Program-made: the position numbers and the translations under genes
In this document: one piece after another, positions 51,534 through 61,869 of the stretch
Layout of the letters: each line of letters opens with the position of its first letter
How positions within the stretch are numbered: position 1 is the first letter of the stretch
Notes under the pieces: generated by a model
Told to the model about the DNA's origin: nothing
Databases searched by the model: none
The model's input: the letters and a program-made list of their open reading frames with translations, nothing else
Source: Alkalihalobacillus sp. BA299
Lineage (GTDB): Bacteria > Bacillota > Bacilli > Bacillales > Bacillaceae_F
Assembly: GCF_017745675.1 (NCBI RefSeq)
Contig: NZ_JAFLJM010000013.1
Location: 62,001-126,000 of the forward strand
DNA: 64,000 nt
Direction of reading: 5' to 3'

Positions 51534-53963
51534 TTAAACTCGTACAGGGCTAAGGTGCCAAATTTCACTAGCATATTCTGAAATTGTGCGGTCGCTAGAA
51601 AACTTACCTGAGTGAGCAATATTTGTTATACTTTTCTTTAACCAATTACGTTGATTCCGATAATTTTGATCTACCATTTCTTGAGCTTCAACATAGCTAT
51701 CGAAGTCTTTTAAAACAAAGTACTCATCATTGTTTGAAAGAATATTATAATAGATATCTTTAAATTCATATTCATCTTTATTAAAGAAGCCATTTACTAA
51801 TTGATCAAGTATTGTTCGAATACGATGATCAGTATTATAAATATATCTAGCATTATATCCACCATATTGGTAATAATTTAATACTTCCTCAGCAGTTAAC
51901 CCAAATATGAAGATATTTTCTTCACCGACCATTTCTTTAATTTCGACATTTGCTCCATCTAATGTTCCAAGAGTTAATGCACCATTCATCATTAATTTCA
52001 TATTACCTGTTCCGGAAGCTTCTTTACTTGCTGTTGAAATTTGTTGACTAACATCTGCAGCAGGAATAATTTTTTCCGCAAGAGAAACACTATAGTTTTC
52101 AAGGAATACGACCTTTAATTTACTGTTAACCAATGGATCGGTATTAATCATATTTGCTGCTGTGACAATAAGATTAATGACTTCTTTGGCAAAATAATAG
52201 CTTGGAGCAGCTTTTGCGCCAAAAATAAAAGTCCGAGGGGTAATATCTAAATTTGGATTTTCTCTTAGTACATTATATAAATGTATAATGTGGAAAATAT
52301 TCATTAGCTGGCGCTTATAACCATGTAGCCGTTTAATTTGCACATCAAAGATTGAATGTTCGTCAACAGTAACATTACAGCGTTCTTTAATTAATTTTGC
52401 TAATGTCCTTTTATTGTCTTGCTTAACATTACTTACTTTTTGTTGAAAAGCTGAATCAGAAGCATATTTTAGCAAACCAATAAGTTCCTTTGGTTGGCTG
52501 ATCCACCTTTTCCCAATGGTATCTGTAATTAATTCAGCTAAATTTGGATTGGCATTCATTAGCCAGCGCCTGTGGGTAATTCCATTCGTTTTATTATTAT
52601 ATTTATTAGGAAAAACAGTATAGAAGTTTTTCATTTCTTTTGCTTTTAAGATATCTGTATGAATTTTAGCTACTCCGTTTACACTGTAGCTCCCAACAAT
52701 AGCTAAATGAGCCATATGAACTTGTTCATAAGCGATAATGGCCATTTGTGGAATCTTTTCACGAAGCTCTGGGAAATCAAACCACAACATTTGGCAAAAA
52801 CGTTCATTAATTTCCTCAATAATCATATAGATTCGTGGAATGAGTTGTTGAACTAATGATACAGGCCATTTTTCTAGTGCTTCACTTAACGTCGTATGGT
52901 TTGTATAAGCAACTGTTTGTGTAGTAATATTCCATGCTTCATCCCATCCAAATTCTTCTTCATCAATTAAAATCCTCATTAGTTCTGGGACGACTAAGCT
53001 TGGATGTGTATCATTGATTTGCAGTGTAATTTTTTCTGGTAGTTTTCTTAAGTCATTGTTGTATTTCTCCTTAAACATTTTAATGATGCTTTGAACCCCA
53101 GCTGATACTAAAAAATATTGTTGTTTAAGTCGAAGTAGTTTTCCTTCAAAATAGGAATCATCAGGATAGAGAAATTCAGATATTGACTCAATGGACCGTT
53201 TATATTCTAGGTACTTATAATAATCATTTCGATTGGAAGAATGGAAGTTAAAATCATTTGTAGTTGATTCTGCACTCCATAAACGTAGTGTATTTACCGT
53301 TTGATTTTCAAAGCCGACAATAGGTACATCATAAGGAATAGCCATAACAGTTTCGTAATCGGTGTGATGAAATGCTAATTTTCCATCGACGATTTCAGGA
53401 CTTACTTTTCCCCCAAAACGTACTCCGATTGCTTTGTCAGACCGACGTACTTCCCAAACATAGTCTTCTTCTAACCAATAATCTGGGAGTTCCACTTGAT
53501 GTCCATTTATTAGTTTTTGTTGAAACAATCCATATTTATATCGAATTCCTACACCATGACCTGGAAGTTCGAGCGAAGCTAGTGAATCCAAAAAACACGC
53601 TGCGAGCCGACCTAAACCACCGTTGCCTAGGCCAGCATCATGCTCTTGTTCAAAAATATGCTGAGCATTAATACCTAATTCCAATAGTGCATCTCTAACG
53701 GTTGTTAGCGTCCCAGTATTAAGTAAATTGCTTTCTAATAATCTTCCTAATAAAAACTCCATTGAAAAATAGTAAACTTGCTTCTCTTCATTTTTCAAAT
53801 ACCGTTGGTTTGTCGTAATCCACTTTTTATTTATTCTCTCTTTCACGAGCATTCCGATAGTTTGGTAAATTTCCATTGGGGTAGCATCTTCTAGGACTTT
53901 GCCAAACTTTGTTGCTAAATTATCAATAAAAGCAGCTTTAAACGATTCTTTACTTGAAAACAT
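51534..53963 (-). CDS. glgP: Glycogen phosphorylase
   Basis: The 809-residue GT35 enzyme releases glucose-1-phosphate from glycogen. It has YYFSMEFLLGR, GLGNGGLGRLAACFLDSLAS, the INDTHPSL motif, and the PLP Lys in the signature EASGTGNMKLMMNGALTLGTLDGANVEI. The start is ATG 53963 (MFSSKESF), after GGAGTGGAG, because the longer frame up to 54077 lies inside the glgA gene. It is the last gene of glgB-C-D-A-P and is 14 bases from glgA. Confidence 0.96.
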   Translation of the reverse strand: MFSSKESFKAAFIDNLATKFGKVLEDATPMEIYQTIGMLVKERINKKWITTNQRYLKNEEKQVYYFSMEFLLGRLLESNLLNTGTLTTVRDALLELGINAQHIFEQEHDAGLGNGGLGRLAACFLDSLASLELPGHGVGIRYKYGLFQQKLINGHQVELPDYWLEEDYVWEVRRSDKAIGVRFGGKVSPEIVDGKLAFHHTDYETVMAIPYDVPIVGFENQTVNTLRLWSAESTTNDFNFHSSNRNDYYKYLEYKRSIESISEFLYPDDSYFEGKLLRLKQQYFLVSAGVQSIIKMFKEKYNNDLRKLPEKITLQINDTHPSLVVPELMRILIDEEEFGWDEAWNITTQTVAYTNHTTLSEALEKWPVSLVQQLIPRIYMIIEEINERFCQMLWFDFPELREKIPQMAIIAYEQVHMAHLAIVGSYSVNGVAKIHTDILKAKEMKNFYTVFPNKYNNKTNGITHRRWLMNANPNLAELITDTIGKRWISQPKELIGLLKYASDSAFQQKVSNVKQDNKRTLAKLIKERCNVTVDEHSIFDVQIKRLHGYKRQLMNIFHIIHLYNVLRENPNLDITPRTFIFGAKAAPSYYFAKEVINLIVTAANMINTDPLVNSKLKVVFLENYSVSLAEKIIPAADVSQQISTASKEASGTGNMKLMMNGALTLGTLDGANVEIKEMVGEENIFIFGLTAEEVLNYYQYGGYNARYIYNTDHRIRTILDQLVNGFFNKDEYEFKDIYYNILSNNDEYFVLKDFDSYVEAQEMVDQNYRNQRNWLKKSITNIAHSGKFSSDRTISEYASEIWHLSPVRV

Positions 53964-53977
53964 ACACTCTCCACTCC

Positions 53978-55402
53978 TTAAACCTTTAAGGTTTTCATAT
54001 ACAGATCTGTATAACGTTTGGCCGAATGTTCCCATGAGTAATTTGATTGATAGACATTTTCTAGTAACTGAGACCAATGCTCTTTGTTATTGTAAAATTT
54101 GACCGCCCGCTTTATTGTAAATAACATGTCGTGTGCATTGTAATTGCTAAAGCTGAATCCGTTTCCTTCGCTAGTAAATTCATTATAAGGTTGAATTGTG
54201 TCTTTGAGTCCACCTGTTTCTCTTACAATTGGCACACTTTCATATCTTAAGGCGATAAGTTGGCCAATTCCACAAGGCTCAAAGCGAGAAGGCATTAAGA
54301 ATAAATCTGAAGCTGCATAAATTTTTCTAGCTAAAGGTTCACTAAATGTTACACTGGTAGAAACTTTTTCTGGAAAACGGTAAGCGGCTTCTTTAAATGC
54401 ATGTTCAAATTCATGATCTCCAGTACCTAATATGACGAGCTGGATATCTAGTGAAAGTAGTTCTTCTAATACATGACGAATGAGCGGAAAGCCTTTCTGC
54501 TCAACAAAGCGACTGACAATTGCAATCATCGGGATATCTTCCGCTTTGGGGAGCCCTAATTCTTCTTGTAGGAGTCGTTTATTGACCATTTTATCGATAG
54601 TTGAATATTTAAAGTTTTTAAAAATATACGGATCGGTTTCAGGATTATATTCCTCGTAATCCACACCGTTAACAATTCCGTGCAAATCTTCATTTCGATA
54701 AGTTAATATACCTTCTAAATTTTCACCAAAATAAGGATATTGAATTTCATTGGAATACGTTTCACTAACGGTGGTTAATACATCGGAGTGTATTAAAGCT
54801 GCTTTCATAAAATTAATACATCCGTTGAATTCAATACCAAAATAGTGATCATCAGAAAAATTTAGAAGATCATGAAAGATGGTTGCTGGATATATTCCTT
54901 GATACATTAGGTTATGAATCGTAAAGACCGTTTTTAGTTCACGATAAAACGGTTGATATGTATACATTGTTTTAATGTAGGCTGGAATTAGCCCAGTCTG
55001 CCAATCATGACAATGAAGAACTTGCGGCTTTTCTTCTAAATAAGGGAGAAAATCAATTACGGCATGATTAAAAAAGGCAAAACGTTCACCATCATCATAA
55101 TGCCCATAAAGTCCATTTCTCTTAAAGTAGTATTCATTATCAATGAAATAATACGTAATATCATTTTGATCTAATTTAAATAATCCGCAATACTGCTTTC
55201 TCCAACCAACATGTATTGTTAATGTTTTTATTAATTTCATTTCCTGTTTATATTCTTCAGGAATATCACTGTATTTCGGTAGCATAATGGATACATTGAC
55301 ACCAGTTTTTTTTAAGGAGGAAGGCAGAGAGCCGATAACATCGGCCAATCCGCCTGTCTTAATAAATGGTGTGCATTCTGATGCAATGAAGAGTACGTTC
55401 AA
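53978..55402 (-). CDS. glgA: Glycogen synthase (ADP-glucose)
   Basis: The 474-residue GT5 enzyme elongates alpha-1,4-glucan with ADP-glucose. It has the N-terminal KTGGLAD motif for ADP-glucose binding, CHDWQTGLIPAY, FTIHNLMYQG and the C-terminal MPSRFEPCGIGQLIALRY...RETGGLKDTI motifs. TTG 55402 (MNVLFIASE) is eight bases after AAGGAG and matches the usual N-terminus; the GTG three codons earlier is less likely. There are 94 bases between glgD and this gene. Confidence 0.95.
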   Translation of the reverse strand: MNVLFIASECTPFIKTGGLADVIGSLPSSLKKTGVNVSIMLPKYSDIPEEYKQEMKLIKTLTIHVGWRKQYCGLFKLDQNDITYYFIDNEYYFKRNGLYGHYDDGERFAFFNHAVIDFLPYLEEKPQVLHCHDWQTGLIPAYIKTMYTYQPFYRELKTVFTIHNLMYQGIYPATIFHDLLNFSDDHYFGIEFNGCINFMKAALIHSDVLTTVSETYSNEIQYPYFGENLEGILTYRNEDLHGIVNGVDYEEYNPETDPYIFKNFKYSTIDKMVNKRLLQEELGLPKAEDIPMIAIVSRFVEQKGFPLIRHVLEELLSLDIQLVILGTGDHEFEHAFKEAAYRFPEKVSTSVTFSEPLARKIYAASDLFLMPSRFEPCGIGQLIALRYESVPIVRETGGLKDTIQPYNEFTSEGNGFSFSNYNAHDMLFTIKRAVKFYNNKEHWSQLLENVYQSNYSWEHSAKRYTDLYMKTLKV

Positions 55403-55496
55403 TTTTTCCACTCCTTATAGGTGTTGCTCAATAAGTTCGGGATATATTCTGTCGATCTTTTCGGATCTTTGTGTCCCCCTTATTAAACAGAAATGA

Positions 55497-56603
55497 TTAT
55501 ATTACTTTACGCTTTGCAACAACATATGGTTGTTCACTACAACCAACGAGTGTTCGATCAACGGATAGAACCACATCTTTATCAAGTATGACATTTTCAA
55601 GTAAACTATTCTCTTTAATATCACACCGCTGCATGACAATTGAGTTTCTTATGGTTGTTCCTTTTTCTACATGAACTCCTCGAAATAATATACTGTTTTC
55701 AACTGTTCCTTCAATAACGCACCCATTAGCGATTAAAGAATTTTTTACAGAAGAGCCTTTTAAATATTTTGCAGGAGATTCATCTTTTACCTTTGTATAA
55801 ATGAGGTTTTCATTAAAGAAAAGGTTACGATAAATTTTAGGGTCTAGTAAAGACATACTATGTTTATAATAACTTTCTAGAGAATTGATTACCGCTAAGT
55901 AACCGTGATAGGAGTATCCCATCACTTTAAGTTGATCTAAATTTTGGATAATACCATCTCGAAAGAAGTTATCCATACGACGGGCAATACAATGATCAAC
56001 AATATCCATTAACAGCTTTTTATGGATAATCATCATGTCTAAAGAAACGTAGTGATTGAAATGATCATTCGTAATAGCGGTAATTCTACCGGTATCATCC
56101 ATTTCAATTTTGTGACATTGTTTATGCTCTTCCTCAAGGTTAGGAACAGGCTTATAGATAACTGTTACATCTGCTCCTGTTTCTAAATGATACTTAAAAG
56201 CATGATTATAATCAATATTGCAAACATTTTGACTACCTGTAATTAAAACATATTGAGAAATGCCTCTATCGAAGAAATCTCGGTTATTGTGAAAATGTTG
56301 CAGATCACCTTGAGAAATGTCAGAAGGGTCATTCCAATCCGGAGGCAGGATAAACAATCCACCTCGTTTCCGATCTAGGTCCCAAGCAGCCCCAGTGCCT
56401 AGGTGGTCCATAAGCGAGCGATATTTTCTTCTTGTAAAAACCGCTGTGTCACTGATCTTAGCATTGGTCATATTTGATAAAACAAAATCTATTAAGCGAT
56501 ATCTTCCACCAAACGGAACTGCAGCTCCGCAGCGAAAATAAGTTAACTCATTTAATAAATCTAATTCACTATCTAAATTTATTACACCCATCATTGAATC
56601 CAT
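55497..56603 (-). CDS. glgD: GlgD, regulatory/second subunit of ADP-glucose pyrophosphorylase
   Basis: The 368-residue protein is homologous to GlgC but has the GlgD-type degenerate nucleotide-binding region (FRCGAAVPFGGRYRLIDFVLSNM) without the GGxGxRL loop, so it is probably non-catalytic or activates GlgC, as described for Bacillus-type GlgCD. The left-handed beta-helix hexapeptide repeats are at the C-terminus (SVKNSLIANGCVIEGTVENSILF). GAGAGGGG precedes the ATG. It is downstream of glgC in the same operon. Confidence 0.95.
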   Translation of the reverse strand: MDSMMGVINLDSELDLLNELTYFRCGAAVPFGGRYRLIDFVLSNMTNAKISDTAVFTRRKYRSLMDHLGTGAAWDLDRKRGGLFILPPDWNDPSDISQGDLQHFHNNRDFFDRGISQYVLITGSQNVCNIDYNHAFKYHLETGADVTVIYKPVPNLEEEHKQCHKIEMDDTGRITAITNDHFNHYVSLDMMIIHKKLLMDIVDHCIARRMDNFFRDGIIQNLDQLKVMGYSYHGYLAVINSLESYYKHSMSLLDPKIYRNLFFNENLIYTKVKDESPAKYLKGSSVKNSLIANGCVIEGTVENSILFRGVHVEKGTTIRNSIVMQRCDIKENSLLENVILDKDVVLSVDRTLVGCSEQPYVVAKRKVI

Positions 56604-56698
56604 TCAAAAATTCCCCTCTCTACTAAGATCCTTTCTAATGTTGTATCTATGATCGTTAATAAGGTCCTCTCTAAAACCTTGTCTAGATCTTCAATCAA
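56591..56698 (-). CDS. Possible 35-aa peptide between glgC and glgD
   Basis: The gap between glgC and glgD is open in the frame that follows the glgC stop and could encode 35 residues from TTG 56698, beginning MIEDLDKVLERTLL and ending RGIFEWIQ. It is amphipathic, with repeated LER/LED units, and the DNA shows diverged repeats of GATCTTAGAGAGG. AGAGG precedes the TTG by eight to nine bases and the stop overlaps the glgD start by 13 bases, so it could couple glgD translation. It may instead be a leader without function. Real translation is unproven. Confidence 0.25.
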   Translation of the reverse strand: MIEDLDKVLERTLLTIIDTTLERILVERGIFEWIQ

Positions 56699-56719
56699 AA
56701 TCTTATCCTCTAAGATCTT

Positions 56720-57877
56720 TTATCCATTTACAACGGCAATATCAGAAAGAATTGTATCTTTATCAATTACGACAATATCTTTTGGTGTACTTGGCTTAAT
56801 AACAACATTATCTGGTATAATCGTACCTTCATTAATAACAGCCTTTTCTATTACTACATTCTTACCAACTTGAACGTTAGGCATAATTACAGAATCTTTG
56901 ATTCGGCTATTTTCTTGAACTTCAACTCCGTAAAATAGAATGGAGTGATCAACACTACCATAAATTAAACAACCCTCATTAACCATGGAGCATTGTACAG
57001 TTCCTGTAGGTGCTATATATTGAGGAGGCTGATTAGGATTAACAGAATATATTTTCCAATTTGAATCATTTAATTGCAGGGAAGGTGAATCCTTTAATAA
57101 GTCCATATTTGCTTCCCAGAAGCTTTTAACTGTTCCTACATCCTTCCAATATCCTTTAAATGGAAATGCAATCAAACTCTTGTCATCAGCAAGCATTTTC
57201 GGAATAATATCTTTTCCAAAGTCGTTACTAGAATAAGGTTGCCTAGAGTCCTCTATTAAATAAGATTTAAGAACTTGCCAATTAAAGATATAAATTCCCA
57301 TAGATGCTAGGTTGCTTTTCGGATTGGCTGGTTTTTCTTCAAATTCATTGATTCTTAAGTGGTCGTCAGTATTCATAATTCCAAAACGACTAGCTTCATC
57401 CCAAGGAACTTCAATAACTGAAATCGTAGCATCTGCGTTGTTTTTCTTATGGAAATCTAACATCGCAGCATAATTCATTTTATAAATGTGATCTCCAGAC
57501 AGGATAAGAACATATTCTGGATCATATTGTTCAATATAATTAATATTTTGGAAGATGGCGTCTGCCGTTCCTTTATACCATGAACCACCTTTCTTTTCGA
57601 TAAAAGGTGGGAGAGCAGAGAGTCCGCCGCTACGTCGATCTAAATCCCATGGACTTCCGATTCCTAAATGAGTGTTTAATGCTAATGGCTCATACTGAGT
57701 TAATACTCCAACTGTATCAATTCCAGAGTTTGTGCAGTTACTTAATGGGAAGTCGATAATTCGATACTTTCCACCAAAGTATACGGCTGGCTTAGCAATT
57801 TTCTTAGTTAAAAGACCTAATCGCTTGCCTTCCCCTCCTGCTAATAACATTCCCACACATTCCTTCTTATGTTTCAT
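56720..57877 (-). CDS. glgC: Glucose-1-phosphate adenylyltransferase
   Basis: The 385-residue enzyme makes ADP-glucose from glucose-1-phosphate and ATP, the committed step of glycogen synthesis. It has the nucleotidyltransferase motif [30 protein letters not shown], the SGDHIYKM motif, [10 protein letters not shown] and the C-terminal hexapeptide-repeat beta-helix. ATG 57877 is placed seven bases after GAGGCG; the ATG at 57883 is two codons earlier. It overlaps the end of glgB by 11 bases. Confidence 0.96.
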   Translation of the reverse strand: MKHKKECVGMLLAGGEGKRLGLLTKKIAKPAVYFGGKYRIIDFPLSNCTNSGIDTVGVLTQYEPLALNTHLGIGSPWDLDRRSGGLSALPPFIEKKGGSWYKGTADAIFQNINYIEQYDPEYVLILSGDHIYKMNYAAMLDFHKKNNADATISVIEVPWDEASRFGIMNTDDHLRINEFEEKPANPKSNLASMGIYIFNWQVLKSYLIEDSRQPYSSNDFGKDIIPKMLADDKSLIAFPFKGYWKDVGTVKSFWEANMDLLKDSPSLQLNDSNWKIYSVNPNQPPQYIAPTGTVQCSMVNEGCLIYGSVDHSILFYGVEVQENSRIKDSVIMPNVQVGKNVVIEKAVINEGTIIPDNVVIKPSTPKDIVVIDKDTILSDIAVVNG

Positions 57878-59798
57878 TGTCATCGCCTCGCTCTCTTTCT
57901 ATTTCACTATCTTTTAACTTTAAAACTAGCATTGCTAGTGGAGGAACTTTAATCGTTAAACGATAAGGTTGGTTGTGCCAAGTCTTTTCTTTACTTAATA
58001 GTGGTTCGTCTAAAACTTGATTAGAGCCACCGAATTCTTGTCTATCACTATTAAATACTTCTATATAAGATCCCTTATTAGGAACGCCAATATGATAGTC
58101 ATAACGAACAATAGGAGTGAAATTGCAAACAACGATAACAAAATCATTAGCTTCTTTACCTCTTCTAATGAAACTAACAATGCTTTGTTCATAGTCATGT
58201 GGGTCGATCCACTCAAAACCATCTGAATGATGGTCTAACTCCCATAATGTTTTTTCAGACTTATAGAATTGGTTAAGCGACTTCATATAGGTAGAAAAGT
58301 TTTGATGAGAAGGGTATTCCAGTAATTCCCAATCTAAATCTTCAAGATCTTTCCACTCATCAAATTGTCCAAATTCACTACCCATAAAAAGAAGTTTTTT
58401 TCCAGGGTGTGCCATCATATACCCAAGAAAAGCACGTAAATTAGCAAATTTTTGCCAATAATCTCCAGGCATTTTATTTAGCAATGACTTTTTTCCATGA
58501 ACAACTTCATCATGTGATAAGGGAAGGATAAAATTTTCTGAGAAAGCATAAAAAAAGGAAAAAGTTATTAGTTGGTGGTGCCACTTTCGGTGAACCGGTT
58601 CCATTTCCATATATCGAAGCATATCGTTCATCCAGCCCATATTCCATTTATAGTTAAAACCTAATCCACCAACATATGTTGGTGCGCTTACTAATGGCCA
58701 TGAAGAGGATTCTTCTGCCATCATGTAAGTGCTAGGAAAAGTTTCAAATACAGACTCGTTTAGTTTTCGAAGAAATTGAATGGCTTCTAGATTTTCATCT
58801 CCACCGTATTGGTTTAGAATTTTTTCCTCATCTTCTCTACCAAAATTTAAATAAAGCATACTAGATACAGCATCTACTCGTAGCCCATCAATATGGAACA
58901 TGTCAAGCCAAAAAAATGCATTTGAAATTAAAAAGCTTATAACTTCAGAACGGCCAAAATCAAAGGACAAGGTTCCCCAGCCTTTTTTCTCTGCTTTTCG
59001 TTCGTCTGCGTATTCGTAAACAGGTTCCCCATCGAATAAACGAAGGCCGTGGTCATCTTTACAGAAATGACTAGGAACCCAATCTAATAAAACCCCAATT
59101 CCATTTTGATGACATTGATCAACGAAGTACATGAAATCTTTAGGTGTACCAAAGCGACTAGTTACTGAAAAAAAGCCTGTTGTTTGATATCCCCAAGATC
59201 GGTCATATGGGTGTTCGGTAATAGGCAATATCTCAATATGGGTATATCCCATTTCTTTAACATAATCAATTAGTGTTTTTGCAAGTTCCCGATATGTATA
59301 AAACTCCCCATTTTCTTTATGTTTCCATGATCCTAGGTGAACCTCATAGATGAGCAGTGGTTCATTTAATAAATTTTTAGATTTTTTCTTTTTTTGCCAT
59401 GTCTCATCTCCCCAGTTGTAGTTAGTTAAATCAGTTACGATGGAGGCAGTTTGTGGACGTAGTTCGGAGTAGAAGGCGTATGGATCTGACTTCAGGATAA
59501 TTCCTCCATGCTTAGAGTGAATTTCGTATTTGTAGATCGTTCCTTCTTCGATCTCTGGAATAAAGCACCACCAAACTCCTGACTCATTTAGTCTATGCAT
59601 GGAGTGGTTTGTTCCATTCCAATTATTAAAATCTCCTACAATATGAACGGCTTTTGCATTAGGAGCCCAAACCGCAAATCTTATCCCGCTTACCCCCTCT
59701 CTTTCACAAAGGTGAGCACCAAATGTCTTGTAGCTGTAAAAAAGGTTGCCTTGATGAAATAAGTAAAGATCGTATTCGCTAAGCTTTTCAGTTTGCAA
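57867..59798 (-). CDS. glgB: 1,4-alpha-glucan branching enzyme
   Basis: The 643-residue GH13 enzyme makes alpha-1,6 branches. It has an N-terminal CBM48 ([28 protein letters not shown]), the GH13 motifs [19 protein letters not shown] with the nucleophile Asp, MAEESSSWP with the catalytic Glu, and [11 protein letters not shown]. It is the first gene of the glycogen operon and starts at TTG 59798, with only a weak ribosome site (GAAAGG about 14 bases upstream). Length is close to 627 of B. subtilis GlgB. A cre-like site lies upstream. Confidence 0.95.
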   Translation of the reverse strand: MQTEKLSEYDLYLFHQGNLFYSYKTFGAHLCEREGVSGIRFAVWAPNAKAVHIVGDFNNWNGTNHSMHRLNESGVWWCFIPEIEEGTIYKYEIHSKHGGIILKSDPYAFYSELRPQTASIVTDLTNYNWGDETWQKKKKSKNLLNEPLLIYEVHLGSWKHKENGEFYTYRELAKTLIDYVKEMGYTHIEILPITEHPYDRSWGYQTTGFFSVTSRFGTPKDFMYFVDQCHQNGIGVLLDWVPSHFCKDDHGLRLFDGEPVYEYADERKAEKKGWGTLSFDFGRSEVISFLISNAFFWLDMFHIDGLRVDAVSSMLYLNFGREDEEKILNQYGGDENLEAIQFLRKLNESVFETFPSTYMMAEESSSWPLVSAPTYVGGLGFNYKWNMGWMNDMLRYMEMEPVHRKWHHQLITFSFFYAFSENFILPLSHDEVVHGKKSLLNKMPGDYWQKFANLRAFLGYMMAHPGKKLLFMGSEFGQFDEWKDLEDLDWELLEYPSHQNFSTYMKSLNQFYKSEKTLWELDHHSDGFEWIDPHDYEQSIVSFIRRGKEANDFVIVVCNFTPIVRYDYHIGVPNKGSYIEVFNSDRQEFGGSNQVLDEPLLSKEKTWHNQPYRLTIKVPPLAMLVLKLKDSEIERERGDDNET

Positions 59799-59937
59799 GA
59801 GGAACCTACAACCTTTCTAAAATAAAATTCTTAGTGTTACGTTTTCTACAAAATGAAAAGAATCCCTTTTGAATTTACATAAACTAAACAAAAAATAATG
59901 TTACAAAAACTAACAAAATTCATGTTGAAACGAAAAA

Positions 59938-59951
59938 TGAAAACGCTTAAT
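59938..59951. promoter_or_regulatory. cre-like CcpA site upstream of glgB
   Basis: TGAAAACGCTTAAT matches TGWAANCGNTNWCA at 12 of 14 positions. It lies 140 bases before glgB in the 308-base divergent gap (59799-60106), which is otherwise AT-rich with no gene. Confidence 0.4.
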
Positions 59952-60115
59952 TTTAAAAAAAGGACAAAATAATGTTCGAAAAAAGTCACACTTTGTCATA
60001 CAAGAAAGAAAACATAGTTCAAAAGTATTAAAAAATAATTTAGTGCTAGGTAGAAAGTTGTTTAGGTTTTATATTACAATAAAAGTAGAATACTAAACTC
60101 GAGCGGGTGATATCA

Positions 60116-60817
60116 TTGTCTATTCAAGTCGAACCTTTATACGACAAAGAAATAACATGTTTGGTATGTGAAAAAAAATATTTTACAAAACGTATTCGAT
60201 CGCGATTTATTCGAACGAAGAAAATAGAAAGTGACTTTTTTACAGTGTATAAAGACCTTAAGTGTAATCCCTATTATTATGAAGTTCATGTTTGTCCGAA
60301 TTGTGGGTTTGCTGCATCTGAACATTTTTCAAATTATTTTCCTCCTGGTACTAAAGAAAAAGTTAATAAAGAATTATCATTGCATTGGAAGGAGAGAAAT
60401 TTTGGAAATGAGCGAACAATTGATGAAGCAATTGCTACATACAAAATAGCAATTTTTTCAGCGACTTTAAAAAGTGAAAAGCACATTGTTTTGGCAGGGC
60501 TTTGTTTGCGATTAGGCTGGCTCTATCGAATAAAAAGAGATATTGAACAAGAAAAACGTTTTTTGCGTTTAGCTTTGAAAGAATATGAAAATTCATATGC
60601 TCTTTCTGACTTTGTAGGGACACAACTAACGGAAATAAGAGTATTGTATTTATTAGGAGAATTAAATCGAAGAGTAGGATCGGAAACAGATGCTGTTAAG
60701 TATTTTTCAAAAGTAATTCAACATCGTACACGGAATAGCGAAACCAAAGTACTAGAGATGGCAAGAGAACAATGGTATTTAATAAGGAATCGCGAAGAAA
60801 ATGTTGTAATTCGATAG
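60116..60817 (+). CDS. DUF2225 family protein
   Basis: The 233-residue protein has an N-terminal zinc-ribbon-like pair, ITCLVCEKKYFTKRIRSR and VHVCPNCGFAASEHF, and a C-terminal helical, TPR-like region (AIATYKIAIFSATLKSEKHIVLAGLCLRLGWLYR, FLRLALKEYENSY, EAVKYFSKVIQH-like). This is the DUF2225 layout; no function is established. TTG 60116 is chosen because GCGGGTGAT is just before it; the frame could begin at GTG 60107. It is divergent from glgB. Confidence 0.8.
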   Translation: MSIQVEPLYDKEITCLVCEKKYFTKRIRSRFIRTKKIESDFFTVYKDLKCNPYYYEVHVCPNCGFAASEHFSNYFPPGTKEKVNKELSLHWKERNFGNERTIDEAIATYKIAIFSATLKSEKHIVLAGLCLRLGWLYRIKRDIEQEKRFLRLALKEYENSYALSDFVGTQLTEIRVLYLLGELNRRVGSETDAVKYFSKVIQHRTRNSETKVLEMAREQWYLIRNREENVVIR

Positions 60818-60969
60818 ATAATTCCCAAAAAAGACAACACTTCAACAATAAATATGATAAAATTTACATATGAATATAGTTGCAGTAATAACCGATTACT
60901 ATACTTCTATTTTAATTATTAAGTAGTAAATAGATTATTAAACTATTTATTTAGTGTGTGGGGGCTATT

Positions 60970-61425
60970 ATGAATGTAAATCATGTCAATGCGATTTGTC
61001 GTGCAACACAAACCATCTTACAAAGTCATTTTGGAATAGAAGTGACACCGTTAAAACCGTCAGCAGGTAAAGGGCCGGTCCCTTCCAATCACGTGTCAGT
61101 CATTTTAGGTGTAAGTGGCCAATTAAATGGACAAATTATTTGTTCGTTTTCTGATGATACGGCAAAACGCATCGTAGGTGTCATGATGGGTGGAATGGAA
61201 ATTGAGTCACTTGATGATTTAGGTTGGAGTGCAGTACAAGAGTTTGGAAACTGGGTAGCTGGTACAACAGCAACAGAACTTTCTAAAGAAGAATGTATTA
61301 TTGATGTAACTCCGCCTATAGTAAATGAAGGTGCATCAAAGTATCACTCTAATAAAACGTTTGTGACGATTCCGTTAGATAGTCAAATCGGTTCAATAGA
61401 AGTTCATATTTCAGTTACGGATTAA
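60970..61425 (+). CDS. CheX-like CheY-P phosphatase
   Basis: The 151-residue protein has the CheC/CheX/FliY fold: HVNAICRATQTILQSHFGIEV, GVSGQLNGQIICSFSDDTAKRIVGVMMGG and the active-site helix AVQEFGNWVAG with the ExxN pair that hydrolyses aspartyl phosphate on CheY-like receivers. Such proteins end the chemotaxis signal. No other chemotaxis gene is in the window. ATG 60970 follows GTGGGGG; the GTG at 60958 is in frame but less likely. Confidence 0.88.
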   Translation: MNVNHVNAICRATQTILQSHFGIEVTPLKPSAGKGPVPSNHVSVILGVSGQLNGQIICSFSDDTAKRIVGVMMGGMEIESLDDLGWSAVQEFGNWVAGTTATELSKEECIIDVTPPIVNEGASKYHSNKTFVTIPLDSQIGSIEVHISVTD

Positions 61426-61460
61426 TAAAGAAAAAAGCAGCGACCTGCGTTTTCTACTTT

Positions 61461-61499
61461 TAGGCTGATGAGAAGTATATTCTCAGACAGCCTATTTTT
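61461..61499 (+). terminator. Terminator after the cheX-like gene
   Basis: TAGGCTGATGAGAA pairs with TTCTCAGACAGCCTA (one bulge) and is followed by five T. Same class as 36946-36985. Confidence 0.75.
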
Positions 61500-61558
61500 A
61501 TGTGAAAAGATAATTTGAAAAGGCTATAATATGTAATAGGGAAAATGATGTTAAAATT

Positions 61559-61617
61559 TGGCTCTTCACGCATAGCGTGAAAAACGGTCCAAAAGCAAAA
61601 AAGTTTACGAAAACAAC
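61559..61617 (-). repeat. Multi-hairpin repeat, 3rd copy (truncated, inverted)
   Basis: On the minus strand this reads GGTTGTTTTCGTAAACTTTTTTGCTTTTGGACCGT and continues TTTTCACGCTATGCGTGAAGAGCC, the left end and second hairpin of the 185-base element at 40965-41149. The long central hairpin and the right end are missing. The 61426-61869 gap otherwise holds a terminator and the psiE upstream region. Confidence 0.75.
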
Positions 61618-61802
61618 CAAAAATTTTATGCCAAATCGAAACATAAATTGTCACTATGAAAAAAAGATATGTTTTTGCTTGGCTATAGGCTGAGAAATCT
61701 TAAAGTAGAAAAAAGTACGATAAAAGTTATCTGAGAGGTAGTAATGTTGACAAGAGTTGATGTCTTTATCCTTAACTGACACCTTTATTGGCATGGTTTT
61801 TG

Positions 61803-61816
61803 CATTAATATTAATG
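61803..61816. promoter_or_regulatory. Palindrome upstream of psiE-like gene
   Basis: CATTAATATTAATG is a perfect 14-base palindrome 53 bases before the ATG of the PsiE-like gene. It could be an operator, but AT-rich palindromes arise easily by chance. Confidence 0.25.
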
Positions 61817-61869
61817 TCTGTGAAAACAAATTTATGGACATAAATATTAATAGAAATAAGGTGAACAAA

